From positions 1 to 14,310 of the forward strand of contig SBGS01000180.1 of assembly GCA_006226555.1 (NCBI GenBank): a DNA stretch of 14,310 bases, read 5' to 3'. Source of the stretch: Bacteroidota bacterium. Its GTDB lineage: Bacteria; Bacteroidota; Bacteroidia; Flavobacteriales_D; Crocinitomicaceae. The position numbers and the translations under genes are program-made. The notes below the pieces were generated by a model. The model was not told where the DNA came from. It saw nothing but the letters and a program-made list of their open reading frames with translations, and ran no database searches. This document shows, piece by piece, positions 14,156-14,310 of this stretch (position 1 is the stretch's first letter; every line of letters starts with the position of its first letter).

Positions 14156-14310
14156 ATGCAGCGATTTAAATTCCATAGAGGAGAGACGGGTGTTTTTGGG
14201 GAGCAACATGTAAGACTGGTTTACGATCAGTACTCGCTTTTACCTTTCATTAATAGAGTTCATTCTGATGAGAACCTCTTTAAGCTAGCGGAGAGCAGAA
14301 AACAGGTTGA
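14156..14310 (+). CDS. bshC: Probable bacillithiol biosynthesis cysteine-adding enzyme BshC, N-terminal fragment
   Basis: An open frame of 51 full codons from ATG 14156 to the window edge without a stop, starting MQRFKFHRGETGVFGEQHVR and continuing YDQYSLLPFINRVHS. The pattern TG-x-F ... DY/DQY ... L-x-PF ... N-x5-ESRKQV resembles the N terminus of BshC, which adds cysteine to glucosaminyl-malate in the last step of bacillithiol synthesis, and many Bacteroidota carry it. Only the first tenth or so of such a protein is visible and no catalytic residue is included, so this is tentative. The promoter box directly before the ATG supports a real gene. Confidence 0.55.
   Translation, partial: MQRFKFHRGETGVFGEQHVRLVYDQYSLLPFINRVHSDENLFKLAESRKQV

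Noticed and set aside
1..14310. Mobile element, CRISPR array, tRNA/rRNA or defence island
   Set aside because: I saw no transposase-like frame, terminal inverted repeats, regularly spaced direct repeats or cloverleaf. The genes are housekeeping and envelope types with uniform composition.

Overview
The window looks like ordinary chromosome from a Bacteroidota bacterium, most likely class Flavobacteriia. Several independent signs point there. Exact TAnnTTTG -7 boxes, the Bacteroidota sigma-factor signature, sit just upstream of many start codons. A secreted esterase ends in a type IX secretion (T9SS) sorting domain. Endonuclease III lacks its iron-sulfur cysteines. The AMP nucleosidase is the short 257-residue type, and the right edge holds the start of a probable bacillithiol-synthesis gene. 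I see no transposase, phage gene, tRNA, rRNA or CRISPR array, and coding density is very high.

Layout. 1-117: tail of a VUT/YhhQ-type queuosine-precursor transporter (+), running 31 bp into a convergent MFS transporter (-, to 1280). Back-to-back promoters at 1285-1309 serve the MFS gene and msrB-msrA (+, 1358-2370). A bidirectional terminator at 2373-2394 separates msrA from a convergent, internally duplicated Spy/LTxxQ-like periplasmic protein (-). An LRR lipoprotein (+) and a CPBP membrane protease (-) meet stop to stop at 3880/3881. AMP nucleosidase, a small secreted protein with its own terminator, endonuclease III and a TPR protein follow on the minus strand (4482-7030). A conserved-looking 79-aa protein (+) diverges from the TPR gene through two promoters that face each other in one 18-bp inverted repeat. 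A T9SS-secreted esterase (-, 7285-8388) comes next.

From 8466 to 11820 lies a tightly coupled three-gene plus-strand operon: a lipoprotein, a PorV/PorQ-like outer-membrane protein, and a large protein with a degenerate helix-hairpin-helix and a predicted beta-barrel. Its genes overlap as ATGA and TAATG. It abuts dnaX (-), whose reading frame is broken by a run of 10 A residues. Frame 0 stops two codons later, giving a 371-aa gamma-like form. A -1 shift opens a continuous frame to a 573-aa tau-like form. A cyclophilin-type prolyl isomerase (-) and the divergent, truncated bshC-like gene (+) end the window.

Themes. The msr pair handles oxidised methionine, and the bshC-like gene (if correct) and nth fit thiol/oxidative-damage housekeeping. 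The 8466-11820 operon and the T9SS esterase concern the outer membrane. The most interesting points are the dnaX slippage site, the uncharacterised outer-membrane trio, the face-to-face promoters, and a recurring architecture in which -7 boxes sit 3-6 nt before ATG, predicting leaderless mRNAs.
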